Both the position numbers and the translations under genes were made by a program. From positions 1 through 64,000 of the forward strand of contig NZ_JAURYU010000041.1 in assembly GCF_030653755.1 (NCBI RefSeq): a stretch of DNA of 64,000 nt. Direction: 5' to 3'. The notes beneath the pieces are model-generated. The model was not told the DNA's origin. It saw only the letters and a program-made list of their open reading frames with translations, and did no database searches. Source of the DNA: Methylotenera sp. Its GTDB lineage: Bacteria > Pseudomonadota > Gammaproteobacteria > Burkholderiales > Methylophilaceae. Below are positions 17,279 to 27,900 of this stretch, in pieces (positions within the stretch are counted from its first letter, which is position 1; each line of letters opens with the position of its first letter).

Positions 17279-18484
17279 TTATCTACTTTCTCTATCTCGG
17301 CTGCGAAAAGCTTCTCTCGAGCGCTCTGTAGTAGCTGTTGCTGAATCAAAAGCTGCGCCTGATTCAGTTTGTGGATTTAATGATTGCATAGATTGAGACT
17401 GAGGCACATTAGATGCACCAGTTGCATTAATCAGTTTATCTAGCGGCAAATACAATAGGCTGTTACCAGCTTTTTGATCAACAATCACTTTACTTGTATT
17501 AGATAAAATTTGCTCTTGCGCATCTAAATACAAACGCTGACGTGTGACTTCTGGTGCATTGTTATATTGCGCTAAAATCTGATCGAATCGACTAGTATTA
17601 CCTCTAGCTTCACTTTCAACTTTTAACTTATAACCAGCGGCTTCAGATAAGAGGCGTGAAGCAGTACCGCGTGCCTTTGGAATCACATCATTAGCGTAGG
17701 CTTGACCTTCGTTAATTTGACGTTGATTATCTTGGTTTGCACGGTTAACGTCTTCAAAAGCCTCTTGCACTTGCTCTGGAGGTTGAGCACTCTGTAGTGA
17801 CACACTGATAATCTTAACACCTGATTTATAACTATCTAAGATTGACTGCATGCGCTCAGATGTATCAGCCAAGCCTTTCTGTAGCAAATCATCCAGTTTG
17901 TTTTTACCTACAACTTCACGAATAGCTGATTCAGCTGCGGACATCACTGCAGTATCGGTTGAACGGTTATTGAATAAGTAATACTTCGCATTGTTTAAGT
18001 TATATTGGACTGCAAACTGCAAATCAATAATGTTTTCATCTTCAGTGAGCATTAAAGCTTCTTTAGGCAACTTGGTTTTACCGCCTCCAGTGCCTTCTAC
18101 ACGGCTTCTATAACCAACTTCAAGCCTACGCACTTGCTCCATGTTGACGACTTCTACAGACTCAATCGGATAAGGCAAGTGCCAACGAGGACCAGGCTCA
18201 GTCGTCTCATCCAACGCTTTACCAAAACGTGTCACCACGCCAGTAGAACCTTGGTCAACAATATAGAATCCAGAACCAAGCCAAATAAGCAGGACAAGTC
18301 CAATAATCGGCACGATTGGCAAATTAATGTCCCCTGATGACGGACGTTTTGGCTGGGAATTTGATTGATTACTGCCGTTTTTCCCAAACATCGCATTAAT
18401 CTTACGGCTTAAATCACGCATCACTTCATCAAGGTCAGGTGGCCCTTCATTATTTTGCTGTCTCCAGCCAGGGAATTTAATCAT
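17279..18484 (-). CDS. hflK: FtsH protease modulator HflK
   Basis: 401 residues. A Gly/Asn/Ser-rich cytoplasmic N-terminus containing PPDLDEVMRDLSRKINAMFG is followed by one membrane helix (about 56-75, VPIIGLVLLIWLGSGFYIV) and the SPFH domain (DQGSTGVVTRFGKALDETTEPGPRWHLPYP). A coiled coil and a Ser/Thr/Arg-rich tail come last. It partners with HflC to modulate FtsH at the inner membrane. It precedes hflC by six bases. The 141-base gap upstream to hflX holds short AAACTTT-like repeats and no gene. Confidence 0.97.
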   Translation of the reverse strand: MIKFPGWRQQNNEGPPDLDEVMRDLSRKINAMFGKNGSNQSNSQPKRPSSGDINLPIVPIIGLVLLIWLGSGFYIVDQGSTGVVTRFGKALDETTEPGPRWHLPYPIESVEVVNMEQVRRLEVGYRSRVEGTGGGKTKLPKEALMLTEDENIIDLQFAVQYNLNNAKYYLFNNRSTDTAVMSAAESAIREVVGKNKLDDLLQKGLADTSERMQSILDSYKSGVKIISVSLQSAQPPEQVQEAFEDVNRANQDNQRQINEGQAYANDVIPKARGTASRLLSEAAGYKLKVESEARGNTSRFDQILAQYNNAPEVTRQRLYLDAQEQILSNTSKVIVDQKAGNSLLYLPLDKLINATGASNVPQSQSMQSLNPQTESGAAFDSATATTERSREAFRSRDRESR

Positions 18485-18625
18485 TCATCACTCCAACACT
18501 AAAAATTGAATTACTTTAAACTTTGAAACTTTAAACTTCGGCTTCAAGCCTAAATCTTAATTTAAGCAATGCACCTATTTAAAAAATAGCACATCAAACT
18601 TCATATCTTGCCATTTAATTACTAC

Positions 18626-19762
18626 TTAAACAAAAGCACTTTCTTCAGTACTTTGCTTTTGTAGATACTGGTAATGTTCTGCCATGGCTAATCTCAGAAA
18701 CTCTAGCCCTTCGCCTGTTTTTGCTGAAACATGTAAGCTTGTAATTCTATCATACTCATCACGGTCAATAGCAGGCTCCAAACCCACGCGATCTATTTGG
18801 TTATACACTAAAATCTGCGGCACTTCAGAAGCGCCGATCTCATGTAACACCTTATTCACTTGGGCAATCTGCTCATCACGGTTAGTGCTAGCTGTATCTA
18901 CAATATGCAATAGTAAATCAGCCTGCACAGCCTCTTCCAGCGTCGCGCCAAAAGCCTCAACCAATGCATGCGGCAAATGTTTAATGAAACCAACTGTATC
19001 CGAAAGCACCACAGAGCCGCAATCTGGAATATAAATCTTATGTGTTGTTGTATCTAAAGTTGCGAAAAGCTGATCTGCGGCATAGATATTGGCTTTAGTC
19101 AGCCGATTAAAAATCGTAGACTTTCCTGCATTGGTGTAACCCACCAAAGACACAGTCATCACATTGGATCGTTTACGTGCTCTACGCTGCATGCCACGTT
19201 GCGATTTTAATTTAAGCAACTTCTCTCGCAATTGCTTAACACGCACACGCAACATGCGGCGATCTAGCTCAAGCTGTGTTTCACCGGGGCCGCCACGTAC
19301 ACCGATACCACCTTTTTGGCGCTCTAAGTGAGTCCAGCCACGCACTAAACGTGTGGAAAGATGCTCAAGCTGAGCGAGTTCAACTTGTAACTTACCTTCA
19401 TGCGTCTGAGCACGCTGGCTGAATATATCTAAAATCAAGCCAGTTCTATCCACGACGCGCGCTTGTAACAAGCGCTCTAAGTTACGTTGTTGCGACGGTG
19501 TTAAATCATGATTAAAGACGGCAACATTGGATTCAGTTGCCTGCATCATTTGCGCCAACTCATCAGCCTTACCACTACCAATAAACAACTTAGCATCAGG
19601 GGCAGACCGCTTCCCCTCGACCTTACCCAGCACAGCAAGTCCTGCACTCAAGCTCAACTGACGAAGTTCTTCTAAACTTTCTTCGTAATCATTTTCGCCA
19701 AAATCAACACTGACCAATATGGCAGCTTCGCCACCGCTTGGTCTTTCAAATAAATCTTTCAA
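18626..19762 (-). CDS. hflX: Ribosome-associated GTPase HflX
   Basis: 378 residues. The N-terminal HflX domain (LAVLGKVEGKRSAPDAKLFIGSGKADEL) is followed by a coiled coil with GIGVRGGPGETQLELDRR, then an Obg-type GTPase: G1 GYTNAGKST, G2/G3 TTTHKIYI and DTVGFI, G4 NQID. HflX splits stalled ribosomes under heat stress. It starts three bases after hfq, as in many proteobacteria. Confidence 0.97.
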   Translation of the reverse strand: MKDLFERPSGGEAAILVSVDFGENDYEESLEELRQLSLSAGLAVLGKVEGKRSAPDAKLFIGSGKADELAQMMQATESNVAVFNHDLTPSQQRNLERLLQARVVDRTGLILDIFSQRAQTHEGKLQVELAQLEHLSTRLVRGWTHLERQKGGIGVRGGPGETQLELDRRMLRVRVKQLREKLLKLKSQRGMQRRARKRSNVMTVSLVGYTNAGKSTIFNRLTKANIYAADQLFATLDTTTHKIYIPDCGSVVLSDTVGFIKHLPHALVEAFGATLEEAVQADLLLHIVDTASTNRDEQIAQVNKVLHEIGASEVPQILVYNQIDRVGLEPAIDRDEYDRITSLHVSAKTGEGLEFLRLAMAEHYQYLQKQSTEESAFV

Positions 19763-19765
19763 CGC

Positions 19766-20002
19766 TTAATCATCACCTTCAGACATATTAATACTGACCG
19801 CACGCGCAGGTACAATCGTTGAAATTGCATGCTTATATACCATTTGTGTCACAGTATTTTTAAGCAGAATAACGTATTGGTCAAAGGAATCCACTTGACC
19901 TTGCAACTTGATACCATTTACAAGATAAATAGATACTGCCACATGCTCTTTACGTAATGCATTGAGAAATGGGTCTTGTAACATTTGCCCTTTTTGATTC
20001 AT
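19766..20002 (-). CDS. hfq: RNA chaperone Hfq
   Basis: 78 residues. Sm1 motif [38 protein letters not shown] and Sm2 motif [12 protein letters not shown] are both complete. The hexamer pairs small RNAs with mRNAs. The C-terminal tail is very short (about ten residues), as usual in betaproteobacteria. A good ribosome binding site (AGGAGA) lies before the ATG. First gene of the hfq-hflX-hflK-hflC series. Confidence 0.98.
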   Translation of the reverse strand: MNQKGQMLQDPFLNALRKEHVAVSIYLVNGIKLQGQVDSFDQYVILLKNTVTQMVYKHAISTIVPARAVSINMSEGDD

Positions 20003-20125
20003 AACGTCTCCTATTGTTTGGAGTTAAATAAAATTGACCACTAGCGACTATTTAAGGCCGTATACAAATATCTTACTCTCGTTAAGATATAGAACAACCA
20101 AATTCGTTCTTTAATTTAATTAAAT

Positions 20126-21520
20126 TTAAAATTTAGCGTCTTTAATTCGCGCCATCACCTCATCTCTGCCAAGTAAAACCATCACTTGGTCAATACTGGG
20201 AGACTGCGCGATACCAGTTAACATCACCCGTAAAGGCATTGCCACTTTTGGAAATTTTAACTGAAACTCAGTCACCACATCATTCAAGGCATGGTGAATT
20301 GCCTCTGCCTGCCACTCCACTGACACTAAAACATCGGTAAGTTTCTGCATGGCTGGCTTAATTTCTGCTGTTAAATGCTTTTCTGCCGCCGCTTGATCAA
20401 CTAATGGTTTCTGATAAAAATAGACGACACTATTAGCTAATTCGTTTAAGGTATGTGCGCGCTCTTTGTATAGGTCAATCACTGCCGCTAGATTAGGGGT
20501 TACCGTGACCTGTACACCTAATTTAGCAAGGCGCTTAGTCACATCATTCACAAGGTAATCAGAGCTTGCCTGTTTAATATAGTGCGCATTAAGCCATCTA
20601 AGCTTTTCAGTATTAAATTGTGCGGCAGACGGCGTGATATGATCTAAATCGAACCACTCACAAAACTGTTGCATACCAAAGACTTCTTCATCGCCATGAC
20701 TCCAGCCTAATCTCGCTAAATAATTAAGCACTGCTTCTGGCAAATAACCCTCATCATCGTACTGCATCACGCTCACAGCGCCATGACGTTTAGATAACTT
20801 CTGGCCATCATCCCCAAGAATCATTGATAAATGCGCATATTGAGGGATAGTTGCACCAAGGGCTTTAAGCATATTGATCTGGCGTGGCGTGTTATTCACA
20901 TGATCGTCACCGCGAATCACTTGCGTAATGCCCATTTCCCAATCATCTACCACAACACAAAAGTTGTATGTAGGTGTTCCGTCGGCGCGTGCGATAATCA
21001 AATCATCTAACTCTTGGTTTGCGATGCTAATTTCACCTTTTACCAAATCATTCCATACCACATCACCGTCTTTCGGGTTCTTAAAGCGGATGACCGCAGG
21101 AACATCTTGCGGAGGTGCTGGCAAAACCTTGCCCTCCTCTGGACGCCAACGACCATCATAACGAGGCTTAACACCTTGCTGCATTTGAGTCTCACGTAGC
21201 GCTTCAAGCTCTTCTTTACTGCAATAACAATAGTAAGCACTGCCTTCATCCAGCATTTTTTGAATCACTTCTTTATAGCGATCCATACGCTGCATTTGAT
21301 AAAAAGGCCCCTCGTTATAATCCAAACCTAGCCAATGCATGCCGTCAAGAATAGCTTGCACAGCCTCAGGCGTACTACGGGCAACATCGGTATCTTCGAT
21401 ACGCAGAATAAAGTCTCCTTTGTGCTTTTTAGCAAAAGCCCATGAGAACAAAGCGGTACGAGCACCACCAATATGAAGAAAGCCTGTTGGACTAGGAGCA
21501 AAACGTGTACGAACTGTCAT
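20126..21520 (-). CDS. gltX: Glutamyl-tRNA synthetase
   Basis: 464 residues from ATG 21520 (MTVRTRFAPSPTGFLHIGGARTALF). The frame extends 18 codons upstream, but those residues are not part of the fold. HIGH-type motif PTGFLHIGG and KMSKS-type motif GQKLSKRHG are intact. The editing-free class I core and the C-terminal anticodon domain give the usual length. The catalytic-core zinc-ligand-like YYCYCSKEEL is present. It charges tRNA(Glu). It stands alone between hfq and the divergent PilZ-like gene. Confidence 0.97.
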   Translation of the reverse strand: MTVRTRFAPSPTGFLHIGGARTALFSWAFAKKHKGDFILRIEDTDVARSTPEAVQAILDGMHWLGLDYNEGPFYQMQRMDRYKEVIQKMLDEGSAYYCYCSKEELEALRETQMQQGVKPRYDGRWRPEEGKVLPAPPQDVPAVIRFKNPKDGDVVWNDLVKGEISIANQELDDLIIARADGTPTYNFCVVVDDWEMGITQVIRGDDHVNNTPRQINMLKALGATIPQYAHLSMILGDDGQKLSKRHGAVSVMQYDDEGYLPEAVLNYLARLGWSHGDEEVFGMQQFCEWFDLDHITPSAAQFNTEKLRWLNAHYIKQASSDYLVNDVTKRLAKLGVQVTVTPNLAAVIDLYKERAHTLNELANSVVYFYQKPLVDQAAAEKHLTAEIKPAMQKLTDVLVSVEWQAEAIHHALNDVVTEFQLKFPKVAMPLRVMLTGIAQSPSIDQVMVLLGRDEVMARIKDAKF

Positions 21521-21682
21521 ATTTATTGATTTTTTACTATCTATGTTGTTAGGGCAACATTTTATCATGCTCACAAGGAGTCTAAAAAATTAAAAACAGA
21601 TTAATACGCCAATCTATTAATGCTCTGCTATACAGTACTGTATTAATAAAAACTGTGAACACACTGCCAATTAAATAAAATA

Positions 21683-21698
21683 TGGCACAATAGTTGCT
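21683..21698 (+). promoter_or_regulatory. Sigma-54 (RpoN) promoter
   Basis: TGGCACAATAGTTGCT matches the -24/-12 consensus TGGCAC-R-N4-TTGCW at every defined position. Exactly ten bases separate the GG (21684-21685) from the GC (21696-21697). The predicted transcript would begin near 21709, 27 bases before the ATG of the downstream gene. This implies control by RpoN and an enhancer-binding activator. Confidence 0.85.
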
Positions 21699-21735
21699 TT
21701 TAGCACCATACCTAGTGAAAGAATGTAGTTAAAAA

Positions 21736-23439
21736 ATGGCTTTTCTCCAAAACTTATTCAAGAATACATCGCAACCTAAGATGAAAACATCGATGGCATG
21801 GATGAGTCAAATCAAAGGCATGGACGACATCTCGACCATCGAATTCGCAACAGCTAAGTTAGGAGATGAATTCAAAACTAACGCTTTTAGTAACCCAGCT
21901 AACTTGGAAGCACTATTCACCATCGACGAAAATACACACATTATTGTCGAAAGAATCACAACACATTTTATTCATATTGAACATATCAGTGCTGAGTTAG
22001 AGGAGCGTGTATCTAATGCTGTGTTTTTTTATCATCGCCAGTTATTCTTAATTCACTTCTCGTTAATTGACCACTTTTACGATCAATACCAAAAACATAT
22101 ACATGTTTTACTAGCGCGCGCAATTAGAAATGCAACACAAATGATTAAATGGCGCTATTACAACTATCAAAGCGCGCCAGCAAATGTCTGGCTACAGGTA
22201 TCTCAACTATATTTACTCGCTGAAAACCTATCTCTTTTAAACGCAAAAATTCAACCTTATACGGATCTTGAACCTACTTCAATATCTAACGCTTACATAC
22301 AAGTTTGCATGCTGGGCACTCTTGAAAGCCTTAGCTTAAAATGTGAACAAATTGAATTGGTTTGTAAAATGCTTAGCGTATGGGCATCGAAAACCACTGT
22401 AGATAAAATATTTGATGAGCAACAGCATCTTTTTTATGTGGATACAACTAGTAACAAGCCCGCAAAACGTATCCGTACTTTTAAACCAGCTAGCACTTAT
22501 CGTTACTGGAATTTTGATAACGTCATTTCAAAAATAGAGCTTTGCATGTCTCTAATTGAATTCAACATTTCACCCAAACAACCTTTTATGAAAGAACTGG
22601 TTTCTCATAAAGATGCCTTCACAACATTTGAAACCCTCAGTACTGAGTGGTCAAGGGTTGATTACAGCCGCCAACGTAGAACGGAGGAGCGCAACAATAC
22701 CGCATCGGTTGCAACAGTATTTTTTGGTTTTAAAGAAGTTTGTGAACAGCTCAAGCAGGTTGAAAACATTAAGATGCAACGTGGTGAGCGTGGCTATCTA
22801 GGTGAAAAATCGTTTGAGGAAAGATTGGCGTCTCACAACATTAACCGCAACGAACCCAATATTATTTATATGGATTTAACTACGGACCATTCAAGCATCA
22901 TAGACCAATCCAATAAAGGTTTAGGTTTACATGTCAGCAAACATGCCCATGAGGTGAGTTTGGGAATGCTAATCGGCATTTCTACCAAAGAGCAAAGAAA
23001 CAACACAAAGCTTGGTGTTATTAAAAACATCAGACCCGTTGTAAATGGAGAGTTGCACTTAGGCGTAGAACTGTTAAGCAATATTGGCTTTTACTCTCAA
23101 GCAGAAAATATGGGGCTAAAAACACAGAAAGTAGCTATCACAACAGGCGAACTTAGTATTAAAGACAACTACTTTGCTAACACTGTGTTCGCTGACACAA
23201 GTAGCTTTTTAGACAGCAGTTTCGGCACAGACCCCAGCAATTTCATCTGCATTTTCTTACCTAAGGAACAATCATTGTCTAAACTAGAGACCCTGATTAT
23301 CCCTAAGCTCCAATACAACAAGAATGATATTTTCAAAGTACAAATACTGGGTGAAGAGATACTTTTAAGATTCACCAAATCATTTGAACGTCATGGTAAC
23401 TGGGTACGCGTTACATTTACCACAGACATCAGCAAATAA
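21736..23439 (+). CDS. Orphan protein with probable C-terminal PilZ-like domain
   Basis: 567 residues with no signal peptide or membrane helix. Residues 1-300 are helical and unfamiliar. The second half has marks of a PilZ (cyclic-di-GMP-binding) domain: RRTEER (R315xxxR319), DQSNKG (D390xSxxG395) followed by GLGLHV, and then LGVIKNIRPVVNGELHLGVELL at about 426-447, the usual PilZ closing strands. About 70 residues separate the two binding motifs, longer than normal, so the domain is either expanded or my alignment is loose. The gene stands alone, with a consensus sigma-54 promoter upstream, and converges on the efflux operon. A role in RpoN-regulated motility or pili is inference. Confidence 0.7.
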   Translation: MAFLQNLFKNTSQPKMKTSMAWMSQIKGMDDISTIEFATAKLGDEFKTNAFSNPANLEALFTIDENTHIIVERITTHFIHIEHISAELEERVSNAVFFYHRQLFLIHFSLIDHFYDQYQKHIHVLLARAIRNATQMIKWRYYNYQSAPANVWLQVSQLYLLAENLSLLNAKIQPYTDLEPTSISNAYIQVCMLGTLESLSLKCEQIELVCKMLSVWASKTTVDKIFDEQQHLFYVDTTSNKPAKRIRTFKPASTYRYWNFDNVISKIELCMSLIEFNISPKQPFMKELVSHKDAFTTFETLSTEWSRVDYSRQRRTEERNNTASVATVFFGFKEVCEQLKQVENIKMQRGERGYLGEKSFEERLASHNINRNEPNIIYMDLTTDHSSIIDQSNKGLGLHVSKHAHEVSLGMLIGISTKEQRNNTKLGVIKNIRPVVNGELHLGVELLSNIGFYSQAENMGLKTQKVAITTGELSIKDNYFANTVFADTSSFLDSSFGTDPSNFICIFLPKEQSLSKLETLIIPKLQYNKNDIFKVQILGEEILLRFTKSFERHGNWVRVTFTTDISK

Positions 23440-23460
23440 TCAAAAGTACCGCGTTAGTGA

Positions 23461-24903
23461 TTACTGAGTTTCTGCTGCTTGCCAACCACCACCTAACACT
23501 TTGAACAAATCTACGGATGCACTCAACCTTGCTTGGCGCGCTTGCACAAAAGCCAAGCTTGCTTCGTTATAGGTACGTTGTGCATCTAATACTTCAATAT
23601 ACGCAGAATAGCCAGATTGGTATCTATTTTCAGACAAAGTCAGCATTTTCTTGGCAGAATCTTGACTAGTTAGTAAAGACTGCTCACGTTGTGTTTGTTG
23701 ACGCAAATTGACTAATGCATCATTTACTTCAGTAAACGCCGTTTGAATCGTACGCTCATAGGTGGCTAGCGTTTTTTTCTGTTTAGCGGCTTCTTGGTCA
23801 ACTCTTGCATTTAGCCTTCCACCATTGAATATTGGCAGGTTTAAGCTAAGTCCTCCAGTCCAAATACGGGCTGCGGACTTCAATACATCTTGTAACTCAA
23901 GGCTTTCACCACCCCAATTTGCAGTGAGTGAAATGCTTGGATATAAGGCTGCTTTCGCTACGGCAATATTGGCATTTGCAGCTACCATTTGCGCCTCAGC
24001 TTGACGCACATCAGGACGCGACTCCAACAAACTAGAAGGCAAACCAATGGGTGGAACTGGGGGTATCGGCAATGCCATCATGTCTGCTTGAGCCAGATCC
24101 AATCCCCTTACTGCCAAATTCAAGTCGCCAGTTAACAGCGCCAATTGATTCAAGCTTAATGACTGTAAGCGCTTTAAATCTAAAATTTGTGCACGTAAAT
24201 TGGCACCAGCAACTTCAGCTTGATAAACATCCAGCGCTGAAACAATTCCGCCTTCTAAACGACGCTTTGTTAGCGCCAAACTTTCGTCTCGACTGACTAA
24301 ATTTTGTTCAGCAATCTGAATTTGCTTTTCTAAACTTCGCAATGACAGATACTGATTAGCCACCAAGCCAGTTAGAGATAGCTCAACGGTGTCTTTGGCA
24401 TAACGAGTAGATAAAGCAGAAGCTCTCGCAGATTCTTTAGTTCGACTCAACTTACCCCAAAAATCCAGCTCAAAATTAGTACCAAATTTAAAGTTGTAGC
24501 TCTCGCGAGGATTGTCAGCAAATACAGGGAATGCGCCAGCCTCCGTTACTCGTGAGCGTGTGCCACCAGCATCTAGATCAACTGAAGGAAACAGAAGCGT
24601 ACCTGCCTCTTTCATCACAGCATCTGCTTGCTCAATATTAGCGACAGCTACTTTAATATCAGTATTATGTTTTAAAGCATTAGAAATTAAGGTATTAAGC
24701 GTTTCATCTTGATACAGCGTCCACCAGTCTTTTTCGATCTGGTTCTGTGCTGCATCTTGGCTCATTTCAATATAACGATCTGGTGTATCGACTTTAGGTC
24801 TTAGATAATCTGGCCATACTAAAGACTGACATCCAGACAACATCAAGCTACCAACCAAATAGAAAACTGGTTTAATTAAATAGTTATTTTTTTTCTGTTT
24901 CAT
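23461..24903 (-). CDS. RND efflux outer membrane lipoprotein (NodT/OprM family)
   Basis: 480 residues. The signal peptide ends in lipobox LSGC (Cys25), so this is a lipid-anchored TolC-like channel. Two OEP repeats are visible, with SLEKQIQIAEQNLVSRDESLALTKRRLEGGIVSALDVYQAE in the first half and TFTEVNDAL-like plus ALTLSENRYQSGYSAYIEVLDAQRTYNEA-like stretches in the second. It forms the outer-membrane exit duct of the tripartite pump. It overlaps the RND transporter stop by four bases (ATGA), so the two are translationally coupled. The substrate is unknown. Confidence 0.95.
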   Translation of the reverse strand: MKQKKNNYLIKPVFYLVGSLMLSGCQSLVWPDYLRPKVDTPDRYIEMSQDAAQNQIEKDWWTLYQDETLNTLISNALKHNTDIKVAVANIEQADAVMKEAGTLLFPSVDLDAGGTRSRVTEAGAFPVFADNPRESYNFKFGTNFELDFWGKLSRTKESARASALSTRYAKDTVELSLTGLVANQYLSLRSLEKQIQIAEQNLVSRDESLALTKRRLEGGIVSALDVYQAEVAGANLRAQILDLKRLQSLSLNQLALLTGDLNLAVRGLDLAQADMMALPIPPVPPIGLPSSLLESRPDVRQAEAQMVAANANIAVAKAALYPSISLTANWGGESLELQDVLKSAARIWTGGLSLNLPIFNGGRLNARVDQEAAKQKKTLATYERTIQTAFTEVNDALVNLRQQTQREQSLLTSQDSAKKMLTLSENRYQSGYSAYIEVLDAQRTYNEASLAFVQARQARLSASVDLFKVLGGGWQAAETQ

Positions 24904-27900
24904 ACAGCACCCTTATTCTCAGCATCTCCTGAAGTCACAACTGCTAGCTCGTCGTCGGGCACTTCATGGTGTTTTCTATGTACATTCTTATTACTTAGCC
25001 ACGTAAAGAATAGTGGAATAAAAATCGTAGCGACAAAAGTTGCTAGCAACATACCACCAAACACACCTGTACCCATTGATTGTCGAGCAGCCGCACCTGC
25101 ACCTGTTGCAATGACCAATGGCACAATACCTAACACAAACGCCATTGAAGTCATCACGATTGGCCTAAACCGCAACCTTGCAGCCTCAAGCGCAGCTTCA
25201 GCAACTGGCATGCCCTCTTCCATTTTCTGGCTTGCAAACTCCACAATCAAAATCGCGTTTTTAGCAGCCAAACCAACGAGTGTAATTAAACCAATCTGGA
25301 AGTAAATGTCATTTGGCATACCTCTTAGTAACACTGATAGCAATGCACCAGCTAAAGCAAAAGGCACGGCCATAATGACAGCAAGTGGTAAAGCCCATGT
25401 TTCAAACTGTGCAGCCAAAATCAAGAACACCATAATGATGGCAAAACCAAACGCAAACACAGCAGCCGAGCCTGTTCTTTTTTCTTGATAGGCTTGGCCT
25501 GTCCAAGCAATTTGATAGCCATCTGGTAAGCTTGCTTCTGCAATCTTTTCGACCATCTCAATGGCATCACCAGAGCTCACACCTGATGAACCTTTGCCTA
25601 AGACTTTAGCTGAAAGCAAACCGTTGTAACGCTCTAGTTGCTCAGCGCCAACAATATAACTCACTTTGCTCAATGCCGATAACGGCACCATCAAACCTTT
25701 ATCAGAACGCACATAAACTTTACCTAAGTCCTCTGCTTTCATGCGGTATTCTGCTTCCGCTTGTAACTGCACTCGATAAGTACGACCTGATTTATTAAAA
25801 TCATTCACATACAAGGACCCCATCGTGCTTTGTAAGGTATCGTAAATACTAGATACTGGTACACCCTGAGAAATCGCTTTAGCCTCATCCACTTCTAAAA
25901 ATAGTTGTGGTACGGTAGGCCTAAAGAATGTATTAATCTCAGTCAACCTTGGCTCTTTTTTCAGCTCCTCAATCAAGTTATTCACAACAGCCGCCAATCT
26001 TGCAGGGTCTGAGTCACCTCGTGTCTGTACGTACAATTCAAAACCACCAGAACTACCCAAACCACGAATTGCTGGTGGATTAAATGCAATCGCCATTCCA
26101 TCAGGCTGCTGCATGCCAATTCCAAACAATTTTTTCACAATGTCATCAGCCGTAGCCTCACGTGCAGACCAGTCTTTTAGTCGCACAAACATTGTGGCGG
26201 CACTAGTCTTATTACCACCTCCGATTAAATCGAAGCCATTTACAGCAAACTCATGCGCAACGGCAGGATCCTGAGCAATCGCAGCCCTTACATTCTCTGT
26301 CGTTTGGCTTGTGCGACTTAACGTTGCACCATCTGGCATGATTACTGCAGAAATCACATAACCCTGATCCTCAGGCGGCACAAAGCTTCCTGGTATCACT
26401 TTCAACAACACTGCCACCAAAGCAATAATTGCAGCAAACACAATAGTGCCGATTATTTTATGATGTAAAGTTAAATTGACTGTTGCGGTGTACAGATGGG
26501 TAAAACGTAAAAAAGTACGGTTAAACGCTTTAAAGAAGGCCGACTCTCCGTGTGTTTTCTTTAACAGTACGGCACATAATGCAGGGGTTAACGTCAATGC
26601 AACAACGCCTGAAATCACAACGGCTACAGCAACAGTCACCGCAAATTGCCTGTACATTTCACCTGCAATACCCCCTAAGAAGGCAACAGGAATAAACACT
26701 GCACACAACACCAGCACAATCGCTACAACCGCCGCTGAAACTTGTTCCATTGACTTAACTGCAGCTTTAATCGGCGACAGATTTTCTTCTTCCATCAACC
26801 GTTCTACGTTCTCCAACACCACAATCGCATCATCCACCACAATCCCGATTGATAGCACCATCGCGAACAATGTCAGCGTGTTAATGGAGAACCCAAACAA
26901 CCATAAACCAGCAAAAGTACCAATTAAGGAAATAGGCACCGCGATAATAGGAATCAGAGTAGCACGCCAGCTTTGTAAGAATAAAAATACGACAAGCACA
27001 ACGAGCACCATCGCTTCGCCCAATGTTTTGAGCACCTCTATAATAGATGCTTTCACAAAATCACTAGTGTCATAAGGCACTTCCCAATCAATACCTTCTG
27101 GGAAACGTTGTTTCAACTCCGACATTTGAGCTTTAACTGCCTCTGCCGTATCTAAGGCATTAGCACCAGTTTGCAAGAAAATAGGGATACCTACACCTGG
27201 TGTACCATCCAAAGTGGTACGAACGTTATAACTCTGCGAACCAAGCTCGATACGTGCAACATCTTTTAAATGAAGCACACCACGCTGACCATCAGCACGA
27301 ATAATAATATTGCCAAATTCAGCAGGGTCAATTAAGCGGCCTTTTGCGGTCACGGTATACACTAATTGCTGATTAGATGGAGATGGATCCTGACCAATTT
27401 TACCTGCCGCGTATTGCGCATTTTGTGATCGAATTGCATTAGCAATATCAGTCGTTGTTACTCCTAATTGCGCCATACGATCAGGACGCAGCCAGATACG
27501 CATTGAATAATCTTGTGCGCCAAAAATAGTTGCATCACCAACGCCTTTAATACGCTTAATTTCATCAAGCACATTCAATGTAGCGTAGTTACTTAAAAAT
27601 AAAGTGTCATACTTTTTCTGCTTATCTGTCAGCATCACAACCAACAAGATGTCGTTAGATCGTTTCTGAACAACTAAACCAGTTCTTCTAACTTCATCAG
27701 GTAAACGTGGCAGAGCGATATTCACCCGATTGCTTACGTTGAAAGTAGCCTGATTAACATCAGTACCCACCTCAAACGTAGCCGTAATCGTCAAAGTACC
27801 ACTAGAATCTGCACTAGAGTTGAAATACAACAATCCTTCAACACCGCTTAACTGCTCCTCAATTGGAGCGGCCACTGTTTTAGAGAGTGTTTCAGCACTT

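Noticed and set aside
26476-27075. 199-residue plus-strand frame opposite the RND transporter
   Set aside because: Very rich in Thr, Ala, Ile and Asn and fully inside a strongly conserved gene; it is an antisense shadow.
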